Positions 33,705 to 42,766 of a stretch of DNA of 64,000 nucleotides are shown here, one piece after another. Made by a program: the position numbers and the translations under genes. How positions within the stretch are numbered: the stretch's first letter is position 1; every line of letters begins with the position of its first letter. The notes below the pieces were generated by a model that was given only the letters and a program-made list of their open reading frames with translations, ran no database searches and was not told where the DNA came from. This DNA comes from JANQMY01 sp965228775. Lineage in GTDB: Bacteria; Pseudomonadota; Alphaproteobacteria; JANQMY01. The DNA lies in contig OZ245840.1 of assembly GCA_965228775.1 (NCBI GenBank), positions 1,798,001-1,862,000 of the forward strand, written 5' to 3'.

Positions 33705-36446
33705 TCAGCGGCGCCCCAACATGGCCCGCAGCTCATCACCGGTGATTTCTTGTTTGTCCAGCAAGATGGTCACCATGCGGTTCAGTAACCTCTTATTCTT
33801 CGATACCCGGCGCACTGTTTCCCGGTAAAGCGTTTCGAGGGTTTCGCGCACTTCTTGCTGCACGTCCGGCTTTGATGCATCGGATTCCGTCCAAACAAGC
33901 CCCCGCTTCTTCGAGAAGCCATATTGGGTCAACATGGCCGTCAACAGCCGTGTTGCCTGGGCAAGGTCGCTGGACGGGCTGGGCCCGCCTGCGCCGGACG
34001 ATACATTGTCTGCCCCGAAAATGACCTCTTCGGCGGCGCGTCCCCCCAACAGAAGCCGAAGATCCTCAAACAGCTCGTCTTTGGTAACCACATGGCGCTC
34101 ATCCGGAGCCGTAAACACAAAGCCCAGCGTCCCATCCGCACGCGGCGTCACGCTGACAAACGCAATGTTCGCGCCCTTGGTGGGGCCGGTCAGCTGGATC
34201 AAAGCATGGCCCGACTCATGAATGGCCGTGCGGCGCATATCTTCCTTAGACAGACGAACAGCACCCGATTCCCCGATTGGCGACCCCATGATTTCCTGTA
34301 CGAAATCGTCATGGGAGACCTTGACCCTTTCGCCTGGCTTGGTGCGTCCGCGTGCCCGTCGGGCGGCGCCGCGCACGTAAAGCTCTACATCAGCGCCCGT
34401 CTGCCCGAATGTCATGCGCGCCAAATCGGCAAAATCGACTTCGCCGTGATCGACACCCATCTGCCGTTGCTGGCCCACATAATATTCGTAGATTTTGGCG
34501 AGCGCCTGGACGTTCGGATAATTCACCTGAACAACACGGTCCAAGCGTCCGGCCCGCCGTAGAGCTGGATCGACACCTTGAAGCCGGTTTGTCGCCGCCA
34601 TGACGATGACGCCTTCCCGGTCTTGGAATCCTTGCAACTCTTCGAGAACCGCGTTCACCACCGCCGTATGATAAAATTCGTTGTGGCCACCGAAGCCACG
34701 ACGTCCGATCGAATCAAATTCGTCAATAAAGATGATCGACGGGGCATAGCGCCTGGCCATGGCAAAGGAACTACGAATCGCCTGAACGTGTTCGCCCAAA
34801 TGGTTCGCTGACTGCCAGTCGGAGGCGGACGCATGAATAAAGCGGATCCCGGCTTCGCGCGACATGGCGCGCGCCATCATGGTTTTGCCAGTGCCGGGCG
34901 GCCCCACGAGCAACATTCCGCGATCCACCTGGCTCCATGGAATTGACCCGGCGAGATACGCCTTGATGTCACCAATGAAGGCATTGGCGTGCTCTTTCGC
35001 CTCGCCAAGCCCGTGAATTTCATTGAGAGCCGGACCTTTGGTGGCGCCCATGCGTGTCAAACGGCCTTGAACCCGTTCCGACAAATCTTGGACGGCCGAA
35101 ACACCACGCGCGCCCGCGTGATAAACTTTCTCAAGGTCCAACGCGGAAGCATATCGCGTCCAAAGATCGCCCTCCGGCCCAGGAACGGCGCCCGGCCCGA
35201 ATACTTCGGTAAACACGCGATCACGCACGGGGCCGGTCAGATCCGGCAGAACCAGCTCCATATCCCGGTTAAGCCGCAACGGGCCCGGCAAGGACAGAAT
35301 ATTGTCGGTGACGACAAGCCCCACATCTCCGGCGGCCAAAAGCGCGCGGATACGGTTGTCGATTTCCTTGGCGGCATCTTGCCCGCCGCCTTCGAAAGAC
35401 CGCCTACTGAATAAAACAACGGAACCTTGTCCGCGATCCATCAAACCGCCGTCTTGATAGGAACCGTAATCACCATAGCGGCCTTCGGAGCGGTAGCGGA
35501 GATTGCCCACTTCCGCCAAATACTTTGCAATGTTGGGCCCAAGCTCCCAATGAACCGTTTCCAAAAGGATTAGGGGGCGCTTCGCGAGATAGATGTCGCT
35601 GAAGGCGCGCAATGCACCGTCCGGATGAGCCGCATCGCCCTCCATGAACCGGACAATTGCTTCTTCGACCAGTCCTTCGCACAGAACGTCGGCCACGCTT
35701 TTGAGCTTCTTGGGCGCAATCGCAGGCTCGTTGGTTTCCGCTTCGCCCTCTTCCGTGGCGGTCTCCAGCTCGTCACGGTCCAGATCATCATCATAGGCCG
35801 GCGGCAAATGGCCACTCTCTGACGGATAGAATGACGAGTCCGTAGGAGCATTGTCTGAGCGAAAGTTTATGCCGACCCCTTCGAGGCGCATGCCCCCTTC
35901 AAACAGGGTGACCGGTTCCCACCATTCATGAGCAGCAACCATATCAACAATCGATGTTTCAAGATCATTGAACAGATAGACCGGCTTCACTTCGATCGAA
36001 CGGTCCCGCCGATCCAGGTAAACCAATGTATGTTCGGAAAACTTATCACGAAGGCGCTTCGGCACTTTCGATTCATCGTCATACCAAGCCTTCGCCCCGA
36101 AAGAAGACAGCCGACCCTGGAGCGGATTGCGCTTGCGTGGTGCACGCGTTTTGCCTGTTTCGGAAGGCACGCGGGCATAACGGCAATAATGATTCGAGAC
36201 AGCGCCGTCATGGCTGTTGCAGACAAGATCGTAAATGTCGGAAACGGAAAGCTGCTGCCGTGACCGGCCGGAGAAGATGCCCGCGAACGCGAGGCCTTCC
36301 TCAGCGGGAATATCATCGCTTGCCCGGCGCAGAATCTCACCCACATTGGCGCCGCCGCCCCGGGGAATCGTCACCGGCTTGCACCAGGATTCAACCACCA
36401 CATTTCGATGGTCGACCCGATAAAATAACGCATGCGTCGTCGACAT
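33705..36446 (-). CDS. Soluble FtsH-like AAA+ zinc metalloprotease with a large novel N-terminal region
   Basis: A 913-residue protein. The AAA+ module has Walker A GPPGTGKT at about 515, Walker B SIIFIDEFDSIG, and arginine-rich second-region RRAGRLDRV. The M41 peptidase follows, with zinc motif AIHESGHAL at about 743 and a third-ligand Asp in SSDLAQATR at about 824. Unlike FtsH there is no membrane span; instead about 470 N-terminal residues are soluble, partly acidic, and unfamiliar, and contain segments that look like a degenerate second ATPase-type domain. The chosen ATG follows GGTGGGG. It likely degrades or remodels specific cytosolic substrates; none is evident from the neighbours. Confidence 0.86.
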   Translation of the reverse strand: MSTTHALFYRVDHRNVVVESWCKPVTIPRGGGANVGEILRRASDDIPAEEGLAFAGIFSGRSRQQLSVSDIYDLVCNSHDGAVSNHYCRYARVPSETGKTRAPRKRNPLQGRLSSFGAKAWYDDESKVPKRLRDKFSEHTLVYLDRRDRSIEVKPVYLFNDLETSIVDMVAAHEWWEPVTLFEGGMRLEGVGINFRSDNAPTDSSFYPSESGHLPPAYDDDLDRDELETATEEGEAETNEPAIAPKKLKSVADVLCEGLVEEAIVRFMEGDAAHPDGALRAFSDIYLAKRPLILLETVHWELGPNIAKYLAEVGNLRYRSEGRYGDYGSYQDGGLMDRGQGSVVLFSRRSFEGGGQDAAKEIDNRIRALLAAGDVGLVVTDNILSLPGPLRLNRDMELVLPDLTGPVRDRVFTEVFGPGAVPGPEGDLWTRYASALDLEKVYHAGARGVSAVQDLSERVQGRLTRMGATKGPALNEIHGLGEAKEHANAFIGDIKAYLAGSIPWSQVDRGMLLVGPPGTGKTMMARAMSREAGIRFIHASASDWQSANHLGEHVQAIRSSFAMARRYAPSIIFIDEFDSIGRRGFGGHNEFYHTAVVNAVLEELQGFQDREGVIVMAATNRLQGVDPALRRAGRLDRVVQVNYPNVQALAKIYEYYVGQQRQMGVDHGEVDFADLARMTFGQTGADVELYVRGAARRARGRTKPGERVKVSHDDFVQEIMGSPIGESGAVRLSKEDMRRTAIHESGHALIQLTGPTKGANIAFVSVTPRADGTLGFVFTAPDERHVVTKDELFEDLRLLLGGRAAEEVIFGADNVSSGAGGPSPSSDLAQATRLLTAMLTQYGFSKKRGLVWTESDASKPDVQQEVRETLETLYRETVRRVSKNKRLLNRMVTILLDKQEITGDELRAMLGRR

Positions 36447-36574
36447 AATAATCCCCACCGGCAGGCCAAAGGACTGCGAAACTCGATACGATTTCTTGTT
36501 GTTTTCAGGGATTATGGCCCGCTCAAGAGGGGGCCCGTCAAGGATTCATTTTTGGGCGCAAACACATTTCCGAC

Positions 36575-36619
36575 ACCCCATATCTAGTCAAGACAAAAAT
36601 TAGAGCCACTAGATGTTGA
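36575..36619 (+). promoter_or_regulatory. NrdR operator: two boxes 31 bp apart
   Basis: Box 1 (36575-36588, ACCCCATATCTAGT) matches the NrdR consensus ACACWATATMTWGT at 12 of 14 positions. Box 2 (36606-36619, CCACTAGATGTTGA) matches at 10. Start-to-start distance is 31 bp, three helical turns, as NrdR requires. Box 2 overlaps the -35 element, so NrdR binding should repress nrdAB when dATP is high. Confidence 0.68.
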
Positions 36620-36644
36620 CGTCCAGAAAATTGCCTTCTACGAT
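36616..36644 (+). promoter_or_regulatory. Sigma-70-type promoter for nrdAB
   Basis: TTGACG and TACGAT are separated by 17 bp. Transcription would start near 36651, leaving a leader of roughly 345 nt before the nrdA ATG. Confidence 0.5.
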
Positions 36645-36651
36645 ATCTTTC

Positions 36652-36995
36652 CGTTGGCGCTTTTGCGTTCCGCGTGTCCGGAAAAATGGTTAACATCGCC
36701 GCCTGTTTTGTGAGTGTTTTGGCGGCCTTTCGGTACCCCATCGTTCCAGACAACGCTTCGAAGCGAGGTGTTTTTCCTCCTTGGTTTGGGTAGGGAGGAG
36801 ACGGGAACGGCAAAGTCCAACTCGGGCTGGCCATCTACGAAAAATGTTGGAGTACGCCGGACTTGTTCCCGGCGAGCGAGCGGTTTGTGCTGCCCGCAAC
36901 ACCCGATCTTTGGGCGGGTTCAGGTTAAGTTATTTCAGGGTTTTGGAGCTGGGCGCCGGCCTTTATCGAAGGCGGCGGTAAAAAGGGTGGAAAGA
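36652..36995 (+). other. Long structured 5' leader of nrdAB
   Basis: This stretch holds no convincing gene. It contains several hairpins by eye: CCTCC...GGAGG (about 36776-36799), CGCCGG...CCGGCG (about 36853-36872), CCCGC...GCGGG (about 36895-36916), and a stem around CCTTTATCGAAGG just before the ribosome site GGGTGGA. An in-frame open extension of NrdA runs through it, but its Arg/Cys-rich translation does not resemble NrdA. The last stem is placed to affect translation initiation. Confidence 0.45.
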
Positions 36996-38864
36996 ATGCT
37001 GCAACAGACGGCGGAAGCGGTTCAATTTCAAGAACGTGGCCGAGTCGAAATCGATCTCGCAAATGATGCGAACCTGACAGAGTTCGGGAAAGCAACATTG
37101 GCGGACCGCTATTTGTTGCCGGACGAATCCTACCAAGATTTGTTCGCCCGTGTTGCCAGCTACTATGGCGACGACGAAGCCCACGCTCAGCGGCTCTACA
37201 ACTATATGAGCAATCTTTGGTTCATGCCGGCAACGCCTGTGCTTAGCAATGGCGGGACGGAACGCGGGCTCCCGATTTCCTGTTTCCTAAATGAAGCCAA
37301 TGACAGCTTGGACGGCATTGTCGGCTTGTGGAACGAAAATGTATGGCTGGCCGCACGTGGCGGTGGCATCGGAAGCTATTGGGGAAATCTTCGCTCAATT
37401 GGTGAGAAGGTCGGCGGCAATGGCAAGACCTCTGGCATCATTCCGTTCATCCGCGTGATGGACAGCCTGACCCTGGCAATCAGTCAAGGGTCGCTGCGCC
37501 GCGGCAGCGCCGCTGTGTACCTGCCGGTCGATCACCCGGAAATTGAAGAGTTCATCGAATTGCGCCGCCCAACAGGGGGTGACCCAAACCGCAAAGCGCT
37601 CAACCTGCATCATGGCATTCTGATCAGCGACGCTTTCATGCGCGCGGTCGAAAATGATGAGGACTGGGCTTTGCTCAGCCCGAAAAACAAGAGCGTTCAA
37701 GCAACCGTTCCGGCACGGTCCTTGTGGATTCGCATTCTGACGGCGCGCATCGAAACCGGCGAACCCTACATCGTGAATATCGATCACGTGAACAAGGCAC
37801 TGCCGGAACATCAGAAGCTGGCCGGTCTGCAAGTCAAGACATCGAACTTGTGCAGTGAAATCACCCTGCCCACCGGCATCGATCATTTAGGAGAAGAACG
37901 CACGGCCGTATGCTGTTTGTCTTCCTTGAATCTTGAAAAATACGACGAGTGGGAAGACAAGCCGCAATTCATTGAAGACGTGATGCGGTTCCTGGACAAT
38001 GTGCTGGACGACTTTATTGCCAAGGCACCCGACAGCATGGCACGCGCAAAATATTCCGCCATGCGCGAGCGCAGCGTGGGCCTTGGCGTTATGGGCTTCC
38101 ACTCATTCCTGCAATCGAAAATGATTCCGTTCGAGTGCGCCATCGCACAATCGTGGAACAGAAATATTTTCAAACATATCAGCACCCAGGTGGATGCCGC
38201 TTCCAAGAAGCTGGCGGAAGAACGCGGCCCCTGCCCTGATGCTCAAGATTATGGCATGATGGAGCGCTTCTCGAACAAGACCGCCATTGCGCCAACCGCC
38301 TCCATCTCTATCATTTGCGGCGGGGCGAGCCCGGGGATCGAACCGATCGCCGCGAACAGCTATACGCACAAAACGCTCACCGGCTCTTTCAATGTGCGCA
38401 ACCGTTATCTCAAAGCGCTGCTGGCCGAGAAGGGCAAAGACGACGACGCCACCTGGAGTTCCATCACCATCAATGGCGGTTCGGTCCAACATCTCGATTT
38501 CCTATCTCAAGATGAGAAAGACGTTTTCAAAACCGCTTTCGAATTGGACCAGCGTTGGGTCATCGAACATGCCGCAGACCGTGCCTCGATGGTCGACCAA
38601 GCCCAATCCATCAATGTATTTCTGCCGGCCAATGTGCATAAAAGAGATCTGCATCAGATTCATTATCAGGCTTGGAAGAAGGGCGTAAAATCGCTTTACT
38701 ATTGCCGGTCGCTTTCGATCCAGCGGGCGGAAAAAGCCGAAGCCCCTGAAAAACCAGAACAAGGGCTTAAGCTGGTGCCGCTGGTGAATTTGGAAGACTT
38801 ACCGAAAGTGGCAGCTCAACCGGAAACGGTTACAGACTACGAAGAATGCCTGTCCTGCCAGTAA
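36996..38864 (+). CDS. nrdA: Class I ribonucleoside-diphosphate reductase, large subunit
   Basis: A 622-residue alpha subunit. Active-site segments are visible: RGLPISCFLNEANDSL (first Cys), KTSNLCSEITLPT with the NxCxE radical motif, AVCCLSSLNL, and GGASPGIEPIAANSY. The C-terminus YEECLSCQ supplies the redox-active Cys pair. It lacks an N-terminal ATP-cone, so overall-activity control by dATP at the protein is unlikely and NrdR control matters more. ATG 36996 follows GGGTGGAAAGA. nrdB starts 35 bp after the stop. Confidence 0.93.
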   Translation: MLQQTAEAVQFQERGRVEIDLANDANLTEFGKATLADRYLLPDESYQDLFARVASYYGDDEAHAQRLYNYMSNLWFMPATPVLSNGGTERGLPISCFLNEANDSLDGIVGLWNENVWLAARGGGIGSYWGNLRSIGEKVGGNGKTSGIIPFIRVMDSLTLAISQGSLRRGSAAVYLPVDHPEIEEFIELRRPTGGDPNRKALNLHHGILISDAFMRAVENDEDWALLSPKNKSVQATVPARSLWIRILTARIETGEPYIVNIDHVNKALPEHQKLAGLQVKTSNLCSEITLPTGIDHLGEERTAVCCLSSLNLEKYDEWEDKPQFIEDVMRFLDNVLDDFIAKAPDSMARAKYSAMRERSVGLGVMGFHSFLQSKMIPFECAIAQSWNRNIFKHISTQVDAASKKLAEERGPCPDAQDYGMMERFSNKTAIAPTASISIICGGASPGIEPIAANSYTHKTLTGSFNVRNRYLKALLAEKGKDDDATWSSITINGGSVQHLDFLSQDEKDVFKTAFELDQRWVIEHAADRASMVDQAQSINVFLPANVHKRDLHQIHYQAWKKGVKSLYYCRSLSIQRAEKAEAPEKPEQGLKLVPLVNLEDLPKVAAQPETVTDYEECLSCQ

Positions 38865-38899
38865 TGCGCCGGAACACCTGATCAGATCGGATATCATCC

Positions 38900-39859
38900 A
38901 TGTCACTTCTTAAAGAGCGGCTTGTTTACAAGCCCTTTCAATATCCTTGGGCCTATGAAGCGTGGCTGACCCAGCAGCGGATCCACTGGCTGCCGGAAGA
39001 AGTTCCGCTTGCGGATGATGTGAAAGACTGGCACCGCAATTTGACCGATGTGGAGCGTAACCTGCTCACACAGATCTTCCGATTCTTTGTCCAAGCCGAT
39101 GTAGAAGTGAACAACTGCTACATGAAGCATTATTCTCAGGTGTTTAAGCCCACCGAAGTGCAGATGATGCTGTCCGCATTTTCGAACATCGAGACCGTGC
39201 ACATTGCCGCCTACAGCCATTTGCTCGATACGATCGGCATGCCGGAGATCGAATACGAAGCCTTCCTCAAATACGGAGAGATGAAGGACAAATACGATTA
39301 CATGCAGCAATGGGGTGTGGAAACAAAGGAAGACATCGCCAAGACCCTTGCGGTATTTGGTGGCTTCACCGAGGGCCTTCAATTGTTCGCAAGTTTCGCG
39401 ATCCTCATGAATTTCCCGCGCTTTGGCAAAATGCGCGGCATGGGCCAGATCGTCACCTGGTCCGCACGAGACGAAACCTTACATACCCACTCTTCCATTC
39501 AACTGTTCCGGACCTTCATCGAAGAAAATCCGGAACTGTGGACCGAGGGGCTAAAGAAAGACATCACCCAGGCCTGCTTGACGGTGGTGGATCACGAGGA
39601 CGCTTTCATCGACCTTGCTTTCGAAATGGGCGGGGTCGAAGGGCTGAGCGCTGCCGAAGTGAAAGATTACATTCGCTATATCGCCGACCGGCGCCTGAAC
39701 CAGCTTGGCCTGTCACCGATCTTCGCGATGAACGTCAATCCGCTGCCTTGGATGGACGAAATGCTCAATGGCATTGAGCACACCAACTTCTTCGAGAACC
39801 GCGCAACGGAATATTCCAAAGCCGCCACCGAAGGCTCTTGGGACGAGGCGTTTGATTGA
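38900..39859 (+). CDS. nrdB: Class I ribonucleotide reductase, small (radical) subunit
   Basis: A 319-residue ferritin-like beta subunit. Helices with di-iron ligands include FSNIETVHIAAYSHLLDTIG (Glu and His), WSARDETLHTHSSIQLFR (Glu/His) and CLTVVDHEDAFIDLAFE. It forms the stable radical cofactor delivered to NrdA. The gene follows nrdA in one operon. A hairpin repeat begins 20 bp after its stop and probably ends the transcript. Confidence 0.93.
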   Translation: MSLLKERLVYKPFQYPWAYEAWLTQQRIHWLPEEVPLADDVKDWHRNLTDVERNLLTQIFRFFVQADVEVNNCYMKHYSQVFKPTEVQMMLSAFSNIETVHIAAYSHLLDTIGMPEIEYEAFLKYGEMKDKYDYMQQWGVETKEDIAKTLAVFGGFTEGLQLFASFAILMNFPRFGKMRGMGQIVTWSARDETLHTHSSIQLFRTFIEENPELWTEGLKKDITQACLTVVDHEDAFIDLAFEMGGVEGLSAAEVKDYIRYIADRRLNQLGLSPIFAMNVNPLPWMDEMLNGIEHTNFFENRATEYSKAATEGSWDEAFD

Positions 39860-39879
39860 CTTTGATGATTGCGGCCCGG

Positions 39880-39950
39880 CCGTCCCGCCCCCCCTTCCCA
39901 GCCACCCGATAAGGTACCCTAGGGGTGGTTGGGAAGGGGGAGCGGGACGG
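39880..39950. repeat. Dispersed hairpin repeat, copy 1
   Basis: A 71-bp hyphenated palindrome: arms of about 28 bases (CCGTCCCGC...CCACCC and GGGGTGG...CGGGACGG) around a loop containing GGTACC. It lies between convergent nrdB and the FemAB-like gene. A second copy with the same arms and the same GGTACC in the loop is at 50348. The shared sequence indicates an intergenic repeat family rather than an ordinary terminator, though it can fold as one. Confidence 0.85.
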
Positions 39951-39961
39951 CTAAGCACATC

Positions 39962-40978
39962 CTAACTAAAAGTCCCCACCAACTGATATTCACGGCCGCC
40001 GAGGCCACGCTTGAACTTGGTCACACCGGCGGCGTGTTCTTCATTGATGCCGCCCGCATCAAACCAATCCACACCCACTTCTTTCAAAGCAAGACAGGCG
40101 CGCCATAGCAGCAGATGGTGCGCTTTGGTTTTACGGCCTTCTTCGCTGGTCCAGCCGATCTGGTAAGTGGCGGAACTGCCATGGCGCAGAATAAGGATTG
40201 CCGCCACCGGCTTATCCCGCTGCATGGCGCGCAACACAATCACATTGCCGGTGCCGCGCGCCGCATGGGTCAAGCAATGCAGGAACGTTGCGGACGGGCC
40301 GTCATATTTACGTTCCTTTTTATCGGCTTCATATTCCATCAGCAGCCACGGCAATGTTTCCATCTGCCAATCGGTGGCAACCTCCAGACCGCCTTTTTCA
40401 GCGGACGTCAGCGCGTTGCGCCACTTTCCTTTGAAACGTTTGCGGATGGTATGCGGTTCATCGCGCAGATCCAGCCAGATCGACCGGTACCCTTGGCGCA
40501 CAACCCGCAGGCCCGACGAAATAAGCAGCTTCATATTATCGTCGGTTTCGTCCAGCTCCGGCATGATCCGGCGCCAGCGCCCGATGCGCCGGGGAAACTC
40601 ACGGTCGAAGGTTTTGAAGAAAGCTTCCCAATAGTCCGACGATACATTGTCTGCAAACCACAAGGGCCCCCGATCCAACACGACCGTGTGGAACATGCCC
40701 AACAGCTTCACTTCCTGGATCTGCACCAGGCCCACAGGTTCGCCCTCCTCCTTGATCACGCCGAAGCGGGTCATTTGTTGTTTGGTGGAGCGCACGGCCT
40801 TGGCATAAGCGAATGTCTGGATCACGTTTGACCGGGGAACGCGGCTCAGCAAGCGCTGCCATTCGGCAACGGATGCGGCATCCCAATCAATCGTCAGTGT
40901 AATGAGGGGAACGTTTCGGTCCCCGTCATCTTTCGAAAACATGTTTTCGGACGTGTCTTCTGCGTGGGCAAATGCCAT
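39962..40978 (-). CDS. FemAB/GNAT-like acyltransferase
   Basis: A 338-residue protein of the BioF2/FemAB-like double-GNAT group. The first domain contains RSNVIQTFAYAKAVRSTKQQ (about 47-66) and GLVQIQEVKLLG; the second has VIVLRAMQRDKPVAAILILRHG, TYQIGWTSEEGRKTKAHHLLLW and the ending FDAGGINEEHAAGVTKFKRGLG. Relatives add amino acids to lipid II or acylate lipids and extracellular glycans. The start at 40978 is preceded by GGAGG. It is a candidate cell-envelope modifying enzyme, but the acceptor is unknown. Confidence 0.83.
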   Translation of the reverse strand: MAFAHAEDTSENMFSKDDGDRNVPLITLTIDWDAASVAEWQRLLSRVPRSNVIQTFAYAKAVRSTKQQMTRFGVIKEEGEPVGLVQIQEVKLLGMFHTVVLDRGPLWFADNVSSDYWEAFFKTFDREFPRRIGRWRRIMPELDETDDNMKLLISSGLRVVRQGYRSIWLDLRDEPHTIRKRFKGKWRNALTSAEKGGLEVATDWQMETLPWLLMEYEADKKERKYDGPSATFLHCLTHAARGTGNVIVLRAMQRDKPVAAILILRHGSSATYQIGWTSEEGRKTKAHHLLLWRACLALKEVGVDWFDAGGINEEHAAGVTKFKRGLGGREYQLVGTFS

Positions 40979-41074
40979 GAGGCCCTCCATTTTCATTAGA
41001 AAGCCACAGAGACGATTTATTTTACGTTAATCATAAATCGGCTTGCCGATATGGATCTTGCCGACCAGAAACGA

Positions 41075-41111
41075 CCAAGGCCCGCGTCACTTCTGTGACA
41101 GCGGGCCTTGG
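41075..41111. terminator. Strong GC hairpin
   Basis: CCAAGGCCCGC-GTCAC-TTCT-GTGAC-A-GCGGGCCTTGG forms a 16-bp stem with one bulged A. Leftward it is followed by TCGTTTC, a weak U-tract, so it may end transcription of the small peptide gene at 41282 before the FemAB-like gene. No other gene is seen in 40979-41281. Confidence 0.5.
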
Positions 41112-41281
41112 CGCATTGCGGGGAAGCGATTGTCGCTTCGGGTAGTCAACCTTTCCGGATTGTTAATTCTTCGTAACTTTTATTCCGTACCTTGACAGTT
41201 TTACAACAAACTCAAACGCTACACTTACGCTAGACAAGGCCCGGAATCTTACGTCCCTGGGCGTTATGCTCCCTGCATGTA

Positions 41282-41380
41282 TTATGCGATCGACGGGATG
41301 CCAAAGTTTAGCACCGCGATTGCAAAGCCAGCCGCAACCAAAGTCAGCGACACGGCTTCCAGGACACGTGTGAAAATCAT
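41282..41380 (-). CDS. Possible 32-residue single-span membrane peptide
   Basis: The frame MIFTRVLEAVSLTLVAAGF... ends NFGIPSIA and is almost entirely one hydrophobic helix. GGAGAG is located five bases upstream of the ATG, an excellent ribosome site. A longer open frame exists but passes through the region of the operator-like palindrome and has no site of its own. Composition and RBS together argue for a real small protein, of unknown role. Confidence 0.55.
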   Translation of the reverse strand: MIFTRVLEAVSLTLVAAGFAIAVLNFGIPSIA

Positions 41381-41399
41381 TTCTTCTCTCCATAAATTA

Positions 41400-41413
41400 C
41401 GGCAACGTTGCCG
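41400..41413. promoter_or_regulatory. 14-bp perfect palindrome upstream of the small peptide gene
   Basis: CGGCAACGTTGCCG is exactly self-complementary and lies about 20 bp before the peptide's start codon. It could be an operator or a leader hairpin. The remainder of 41414-41614 shows no gene. Confidence 0.35.
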
Positions 41414-41614
41414 ATTATCTAAATAGGGAGCGTTTGGTTTTTTTGCATTGCAAAATACGCATACCGGTCCCGCAAAAATGCACGAGCTTTTGGGTGATCC
41501 AACGAAAGGCTTTAACAATTTGGTAAGAAAGGTGATCTGCGTCAAAAATGGCCTAGATCACGATCATTTTAGGCGCCCCCCTAAAACGATAAACGTGATC
41601 TATTTCAATTGTTT

Positions 41615-41663
41615 AGAGCGGGATCGGACGGAAAACCGCATACACTTTTCCTGATCCCGCTCT
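41615..41663. repeat. Palindromic intergenic repeat of the Hyphomicrobiales type
   Basis: AGAGCGGGATC and GATCCCGCTCT form 11-bp outer arms; inner GGAAAA and TTTTCC form a second stem. This general plan (AGAGCnnGATn...GGAAAA...TTTTCC...nATCnnGCTCT) is widespread in Hyphomicrobiales intergenic regions, which is my recollection rather than a search result. Only one copy is in the window. Confidence 0.6.
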
Positions 41664-41734
41664 GATTTTCTGCGGATTCCGTATGGGAATGAAATTAGGA
41701 ATGGCTCCAAAGGAGCAAAATTGGAGATCGGACT

Positions 41735-42691
41735 GTGCGAAATTTCTTTAACGTTTTGATCGGATTAGGCTTGCTCTGGGGACATACCGCAATTGCGGCA
41801 GATGATGCGGTGATTGTCGATGCCGATCTAGACGATTGCGCCCGAGAACAACTTTCCTATCAGGGCTCAGCAACTCTAAAAACGTTCGAGGAAGTATCGG
41901 CGCAAAAGATATTGGCAGCTTGCCTCAAGGTGCAGACGGACAATGCCATAACGGCACAAGACCTTACGCGCATGCGGGATCTTTGGATCACTGTGTCGTC
42001 TGTTCCCTTCGATGAAAATGTATTTGCCGAACACGCGGCTTTTCAAGAGCAGTTAGAAGTGGAGGGCTGGAAAGCGCTGAAAGCGGGGATTGATGCAGCC
42101 CTTGAAGAAAAGGACGTCGCAGAAGCCGAAACCTTGATCCAGGGTGCGCGGATATCGTTCCACGAACGTCTGGCATTGGAAGAAGGCGCAAGAGAGGGCG
42201 CCGGGCGGTTTGATCTTAGCGCTGGTACTCTGTGGACAGAGTACCGGCACGGCCAAGACCGTCTTCTTCTTCGGATGCATGGCACCTTTAAAGGCGAGAC
42301 ACGACCCGATCCCTGCCTTCGTCTCACAGACGTAGCTGTACTCGATCAATCCAAACAAGCCTTCCGAAAGGGCAAGAACATTCGGCAGCGTGGCGGCAAC
42401 CCGGGTGTCGGGGTCGGTGGTGCGATTGGCGGCGGGAGCCGCAGCGGTGTTGGTGGCGGTGTGGGTGTCTCCATAGATCTGACCCCACTGTTTGGCGGCG
42501 GTGGTGACGGGAGAATTGCACGCATCTTCCGAATGGACGGCGCGCAAGGGGCAACCAAGAGCTGGACGGTGGTCGGCACGTTCCGGAACCACTGCGACCG
42601 CACTAAGGAGACATTTTCTGTCCCCCTGGTCCCGGAGCCGGACCAAACGGCTGAAACTGCGTCCGACCTCGCGGCCCCTCCAATTGAATAG
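41735..42691 (+). CDS. Exported protein of unknown function with Gly-rich segment
   Basis: A 318-residue precursor starting at GTG. The signal peptide ends WGHTAIA. The first half is acidic and helical. A Gly-rich stretch (GVGVGGAIGGGSRSGVGGG, about 227-245) precedes a final domain with one Cys. No family is recognised. The signal and regular codon use support a real gene. Confidence 0.72.
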   Translation: MRNFFNVLIGLGLLWGHTAIAADDAVIVDADLDDCAREQLSYQGSATLKTFEEVSAQKILAACLKVQTDNAITAQDLTRMRDLWITVSSVPFDENVFAEHAAFQEQLEVEGWKALKAGIDAALEEKDVAEAETLIQGARISFHERLALEEGAREGAGRFDLSAGTLWTEYRHGQDRLLLRMHGTFKGETRPDPCLRLTDVAVLDQSKQAFRKGKNIRQRGGNPGVGVGGAIGGGSRSGVGGGVGVSIDLTPLFGGGGDGRIARIFRMDGAQGATKSWTVVGTFRNHCDRTKETFSVPLVPEPDQTAETASDLAAPPIE

Positions 42692-42766
42692 GGGACCGCA
42701 TCTGGCCCCCTGCACCGGAAACCGCTAGGCTTCCTTCAAACCATCAGCACGCAGGGAGGCCAAATT

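Noticed and set aside
36850..36930. Cobalamin riboswitch in the nrdA leader
   Set aside because: CTGCCCGCAAC resembles one segment, but the B12 box and the GCCACTG core are absent.
36714..36995. 94-residue N-terminal extension of NrdA
   Set aside because: Arg/Cys-rich and unlike any NrdA; a good ribosome site precedes the internal ATG.
41448..41654. 68-residue plus-strand open frame
   Set aside because: It runs through the palindromic repeat and lacks a ribosome site.
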